Shown here: in pieces, positions 59,826 to 64,000 of the stretch | Position numbering within the stretch: position 1 is the first letter of the stretch | Layout: each line of letters begins with the position of its first letter | NCBI GenBank assembly: GCA_050084985.1 | Contig: JBITNC010000001.1 | Coordinates: 135,036,001 to 135,100,000, forward strand | DNA length: 64,000 bases | DNA from: Nageia nagi | Lineage: Eukaryota > Pinophyta | Direction of reading: 5' to 3' | Program-made: the position numbers and the translations under genes | Notes under the pieces: generated by a model | What the model was told of the DNA's origin: nothing | The model's input: the letters and a program-made list of their open reading frames with translations, nothing else | The model's database searches: none

Positions 59826-60519
59826 TATAAAGTTTTCTTAAGATAGTGCTTGAGGAGATTTGATATTGAAGTGTCTGTCCATGAAAGAGTAGTCTTTAAT
59901 CTTATGTGTCAAGGATTAGAAATGAAAGAAAGTATTATGTAGGTTGATATAAACCACTCATTATTGAAAGCAATTTTCATTTACTTTAAAATCTTTAATA
60001 TCCCAAAAGGAATGTATTTCAATGCAGAAATATTTATGAGATTAAACAACATAAAATTTAAACTATTCCATACAAATAAACTTAATTAAGAGAATCACCA
60101 ATAATTGTAATTCTACAATAGTATAAAATTGATATGTTGCACTATTACTCTATTTAGATACAAAGTAATAAAAATTCATATTTATGAAAGTGAAACTTCT
60201 AATTTCAATCACTATTTTACAACATTAATAAAAACACAACAAAGATCCATGAGATCAAAATTATAATTAAGATGTATCTAACCTTAGAAAATAATAATTT
60301 CCTAATTATTACTATAATATATTTTTAAAAGCTATAAAAACATTCAGTAATATCATATATTTATAGTTTTGTCACTTCTATAACATTTATTATCTATAAC
60401 TTATGTATCACACATTATCTCTTGCTATTTTACTTACAAGTGTTATTTTATAATAGTGGATTATATAAATTAGTTAGGATTTAAATATTTGGCACTTTTT
60501 ATATAATAAAATATGTTTT

Positions 60520-60700
60520 AGTAATATTTTCATTGAGTTAAAATAAAATAAAAATTATAGAAAGATGTCAACATAAAGAGCCAAAGCCTAGAATTGAAAA
60601 AAAAAAAAAAGCCCAAAACAAAAAGAATGTATTATGTGAAATTTGACAAAGTGACAAAGTAAGAAGATGGGATTAATCTCTATAGATAAAATCTATATGT
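60520..60700 (+). repeat. Array unit 5, start only
   Basis: The flank phrases AATATTTTCATTGAGTTAAAAT, AAAGAGCCAAAGCCTAGAAT and the following bases match 20757-20930 and 47583-47760. Similarity ends near 60700, before any exon. Confidence 0.6.
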
Positions 60701-61199
60701 AATTTTTTTCTAGTTTTTTTATGTGTGCTTGACCATACCACACATTCCTTTTGGATACTTGAAGGGAAATTTGTTTTATTTACTACTTACATTTACCTCA
60801 TCTAGGATGGTGTTGCCTTAGTTTTTAAATGGAATTTCTGAAAAACCTAGATGAATGTTAAAGTTATTAGAGTAAAGAATGGAACCAAGGAAAATTCCTC
60901 ACAAGTTTGTACTGAAGGTATTCCATGATGTAAATTATTTGTTCCTATAGTTCTTAATTTTTTTATTTGAGCTCAATTATGATTTTCAATGGTTGAAAAA
61001 TAATACCTTAGTTATTTTTTGGGTTGTATTCCCAATGATATGTTGATTTGTAGTTGCATTCAACATATTTGGTAATATTATGGCATCAAGGTTAAGAATA
61101 TTCAGAACTTGACTAAGGTTTTCCTCTTGTTTTATTTCTCATATCCTTCACATGCTCAAAAATTTCCTACTAAAGGTCCTTAGTCTATGAATATTTCTT

Positions 61200-61700
61200 T
61201 GTTCATTCTTCAACAATATACTAGGGATTTTACAATCAATGATGAGGCTTCTATATAAGTCCCTATATGGGTTGAGTTCTCTACCTCTTCATTTCTCTCT
61301 AGCTATTTTTTAAACTTTGGTAGCTTCTATCGAGAATTTTGTATGCTTTGAACCAATCAAGCTATATTTGGTTTGTCTTAACAAGCAAATGTATGTTAAA
61401 GTGAATTTGTTCAAGGACCTTCAAGAATTTGTTGATATAAAAATTGATGATATTACATTTGATAATGAATGATATAAATCAATTTTCATTACACCTACTA
61501 TTGTTGTTAATCTACAATGTATAAGATAAAAGATTTCCCTCTTATAGATCAATGGTAAATTCAAGTCTTGCTTGACTTTGAGATTCCTTCCTCTACCCCG
61601 ATCACTCCTTTGAATGGAGACAAAGGTGTTAAAGAGGGATGAACATAAGTGGTAAATTAAAAAAATTATCCTACAAAGTAATAGGATAAGTCAATGGAGT
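61200..61700 (+). pseudogene. LINE ORF1-like region (DUF4283 type, weak)
   Basis: Readings include WVEFSTSS, LPLHFSLAIF and CFEPIKLYLV, with the spacing of plant DUF4283 proteins (IWVxFxxLPLHxW). No zinc knuckle was found. The overlapping minus-strand frame at 61778-61969 is unrelated. Confidence 0.5.
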
Positions 61701-62149
61701 TTAACTCCACTCCACCACTAGATTCACCAGGTCTCCCATCATGCAACATTTTTTCATTTACCCTATTGTTGATTCTATTAGTTTCTCTTACCATGCAACC
61801 TTAACCTAAAACTCACAAGTCTTAGGTTGGTTTTTTCCTTCTCTTTTATGGTAGTGAAGATCCACTCTCCCACTGTTCCTCTTTTTTTTTCCTCCCTTGA
61901 GGAATTTGTCTCCTCCACATTCAAGCAAGCCCTTCTTAAGCTTAGGTATTTAGAGCTCATTACTCTCATATCCCTTCATATAGTAACTTAAAGATTCACT
62001 TGGATAAATGTCACCATATGAAGGAATTTAAACATCATATGGCCTTTATTTAGGATAATAATTAACAATTTACCCATAACTCTATTAAGTTTCTTGGATA
62101 GTTAGAAGACACTTGGGATATTATGGAAATTATGAACCTCAATAGGTCC

Positions 62150-62800
62150 TCATGATTTTTTTCTCATAAAATGTAAGAGGATTGATGGATAAAATTCAAA
62201 AATAAGTGATTCATAATGAGTTGGTGAATACCACTCAATCATCTAGTAATATAAATTTTCTCTATTTGAAAGAAGTTAGAATAATTGATTTCATTTTGCA
62301 TAGTACCTATAATTTCCTTTGGCTATGTAGCAATATTCATGCCACTAATCATTCCCTTGGAAAAGGAGCAATCACTTTCATTGCACCTAAGTGGTACTTA
62401 AATATAGTGATATGGAAAGTTAACTCTTCAAATCAAGCAGCTTAAACACCACTTCAGATAGATGGGCCACCTTTTGGTATTATCAATATTTATGCTTTGA
62501 ATGATAATCATGACAAATGCACCCTTTGGTATTGGCTTATCTTTTTTATGCCACAATATGGGTGCTTTGTGGTGATTTAAACATGATTGAGAAATGTTAT
62601 GATAAAATATGGTAGCTTCTCATACAATGGAATGTTAGGGAATATGAGGCCTAATTATTTATATGAAAAATAAGCTTTGGATTTTTTATCCCAATACTTA
62701 TATTTTACCTTATCATTTTCTCGGATCCATCTGTTTTACTTGGTCCAATTTCCAAGAAGACCATGATCAAGTTTTAAAGTGATTAGATAAAGTCATTCTT
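62150..62800 (+). pseudogene. LINE endonuclease
   Basis: Reads NVRGLMDK near 62165, then the frame 62206-62445 with INFLYLKEVRI (from FLxLQETK), LGKGAITFIAPKW and VIWKVNSS, and beyond a stop PFGIINIYALND. This is the order of apurinic-type endonucleases in plant L1-like elements. The catalytic Glu region is kept as KE. Interrupted by stops. Confidence 0.8.
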
Positions 62801-63379
62801 ACTAAAAAAATATAGCTTCAACTTTAATTGTATTTTCCCCTCTATACCTTTTATGTTTTCCATTTTTTATACCATTTTATTTTATCATATTCCTATTTTC
62901 TTTAATGTAGTTTCAAGTTCACTTTTTCCCTATTGCTTTCATTCTCATTTCCATTTAAATATACCTTTTATTTAACATTTAAGCATGAAGGCTCACATTT
63001 GCAAAATTTATAATCTTGTCCCTAGGAATTTTGGTTATGTAGTTTAGATTTCTTGGTGGAATGATGAAATTTTTTGTACAACCACCCTTATACGTACTCT
63101 CAAGGTGGAAGCAACTAAGTAAAAAAGATAATTGAAACTATCACTCTTAAAGTAAAGTTGGTGAAATCCTTTATCTATCTTGAATTTTATCCTTTTAGTT
63201 CTTCTTTGCAAGATCATGTTATCAACTTACATCATATGAACTTAGGAAGGTTGATCTCTATGAAGATTGTGCAGCTCAAATTCTAGCAAGACCACATTGG
63301 CTTAACATTTGTGAGGAAATATTTAGGACTATGTTATGCAAAATATGGAGAAAATGATTGCTTATTAGACTACCAAAAA

Positions 63380-63960
63380 AATTTCTTTATTAGGAATATT
63401 TCGTATTTTTTCTAAGGTTCTTGCTAAGTACTACTAATGTATATTATTATTCTTATTTGGTTCCATCGAAGAATTGCTACCAAAGGTTGAAGAAGCTTTT
63501 GAGAGATTTTCTATGAGAAAATATTTCCCAAAAAAAAGGGATTTTATAGAGTTTCTTGAAATATTTATTGTCTTTCTAAGAACTTTGGTGGCATGGGCCT
63601 TTTTTATTACCAATATCAAGGGTTAAAAAGGTTATTACAACTTTGAAGGAATTTGAGGCTTGAAATTTTTTTATATACCATTGCATATCAAAAAGTCTCC
63701 CCCATGGGAAGCAAGTTTGGCAAGGTCTTTCCTTACAAACTATTCTCATTGCTTCAGTCCATGTTAAGATAAAGGGTTCTTTTATCATTAAGAGTATTTT
63801 AAGAGACATCTCTCAAATTGTGGCTCTATTGGAAAGGGGAAGGTTGCAAAAAGGGTCTTCTATTTTAACCATCAATTTTTGGTGGTCACTTGTAATTATT
63901 TTCCAATGTCTCCCTTTAGCTATAAATTTCAATGAATTCATGCTCAACTATTCTATAACA
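63380..63960 (+). pseudogene. LINE ORF2, late segment
   Basis: The plus strand reads NFGGMGLFYYQYQGLKRL and AYQKVSPMGSKFGK with frame changes, fitting the segment after RT (canonical GGLGLxNLxxQxxAL). The minus-strand frames 63434-63619 and 63576-63809 are shadows. Confidence 0.55.
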
Positions 63961-64000
63961 AAGCAATTGCTTCCATTTCTACATTTTTGTCCTTTTAAAC

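Larger units (their letters stand above)
47583..60519 (+). repeat. Array unit 4, enlarged by later insertions
   Basis: Flank (47583-48200, including the 290-bp segment shared with unit 2), exon 1 remnant (48201-48310), intron, gypsy D (48780-49325 and 51207-53060), LINE D (53060-54925), gypsy E (54930-59825) and the unit's terminal segment (59826-60519). Confidence 0.72.
60701..64000 (+). mobile_element. Plus-strand LINE running to the window edge
   Basis: In order: ORF1-like region (about 61200-61700), endonuclease (about 62150-62800) and a late part of ORF2 (about 63380-63960). The RT core is not seen between 62800 and 63380, so it is partly deleted. Numerous stops. The 3' end lies outside the window. 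The element abuts array unit 5. Confidence 0.75.

Overview
This is a gene-poor, AT-rich plant nuclear window, most like a large gymnosperm (conifer-type) genome. That call rests on the content: decayed Ty3/gypsy and Ty1/copia LTR elements, L1-type LINEs and tRNA-type SINEs, all full of stop codons, plus fragments of plant gene families (a serine carboxypeptidase-like exon and a pentatricopeptide repeat relic). The genus is not determined. No bacterial features, CRISPR arrays, rRNA or intact tRNA genes were seen. Almost every open frame is a short island in a broken element.

Layout. 1-1.38 kb: end of a copia pol and its 3' LTR. 1.38-10.03 kb: a broken Ty3/gypsy (A) whose integrase is split by a gypsy-type element (B, 3632-9797, minus strand) with two 1018-bp LTRs, a primer-binding site, a polypurine tract and a near-perfect 5-bp target duplication. 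B has gag and apparently two retropepsin domains but no visible reverse transcriptase or integrase. 10-14.7 kb: mostly unassigned, with SINE-like tails, a (TA)n tract and a ~197-bp tandem duplication. 14.7-18.96 kb: a 5'-truncated LINE on the minus strand. 19.08-20.09 kb: a partly duplicated PPR relic.

20.75-60.7 kb: a degenerate tandem array. Each unit contains the 5' flank and first exon of a secreted serine carboxypeptidase-like (SCPL) gene, the start of intron 1, a minus-strand gypsy fragment (D) and a minus-strand LINE fragment (D). Exon 1 is open only in unit 1 (21711-21966). Unit 2 has a 14-bp deletion, unit 3 is fused to LINE sequence, unit 3b has lost the exon, and unit 4 is gutted. 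No later SCPL exon was recognised, so none of these is shown to be a working gene. Unit-specific insertions sit inside the array: SINEs, a 1.05-kb terminal-inverted-repeat element with an 8-bp duplication, a copia element (37.1-42.2 kb), a LINE with a 13-bp duplication (49.3-51.2 kb) and a third gypsy (E, 54.9-59.8 kb).

60.7-64 kb: a plus-strand LINE running off the window. I see no multi-gene system here. The informative signals are the order of nested insertions, the repeated amplification of a promoter-plus-exon-1 module, and the unusual gag-PR-PR layout of element B. All similarity calls are by eye.
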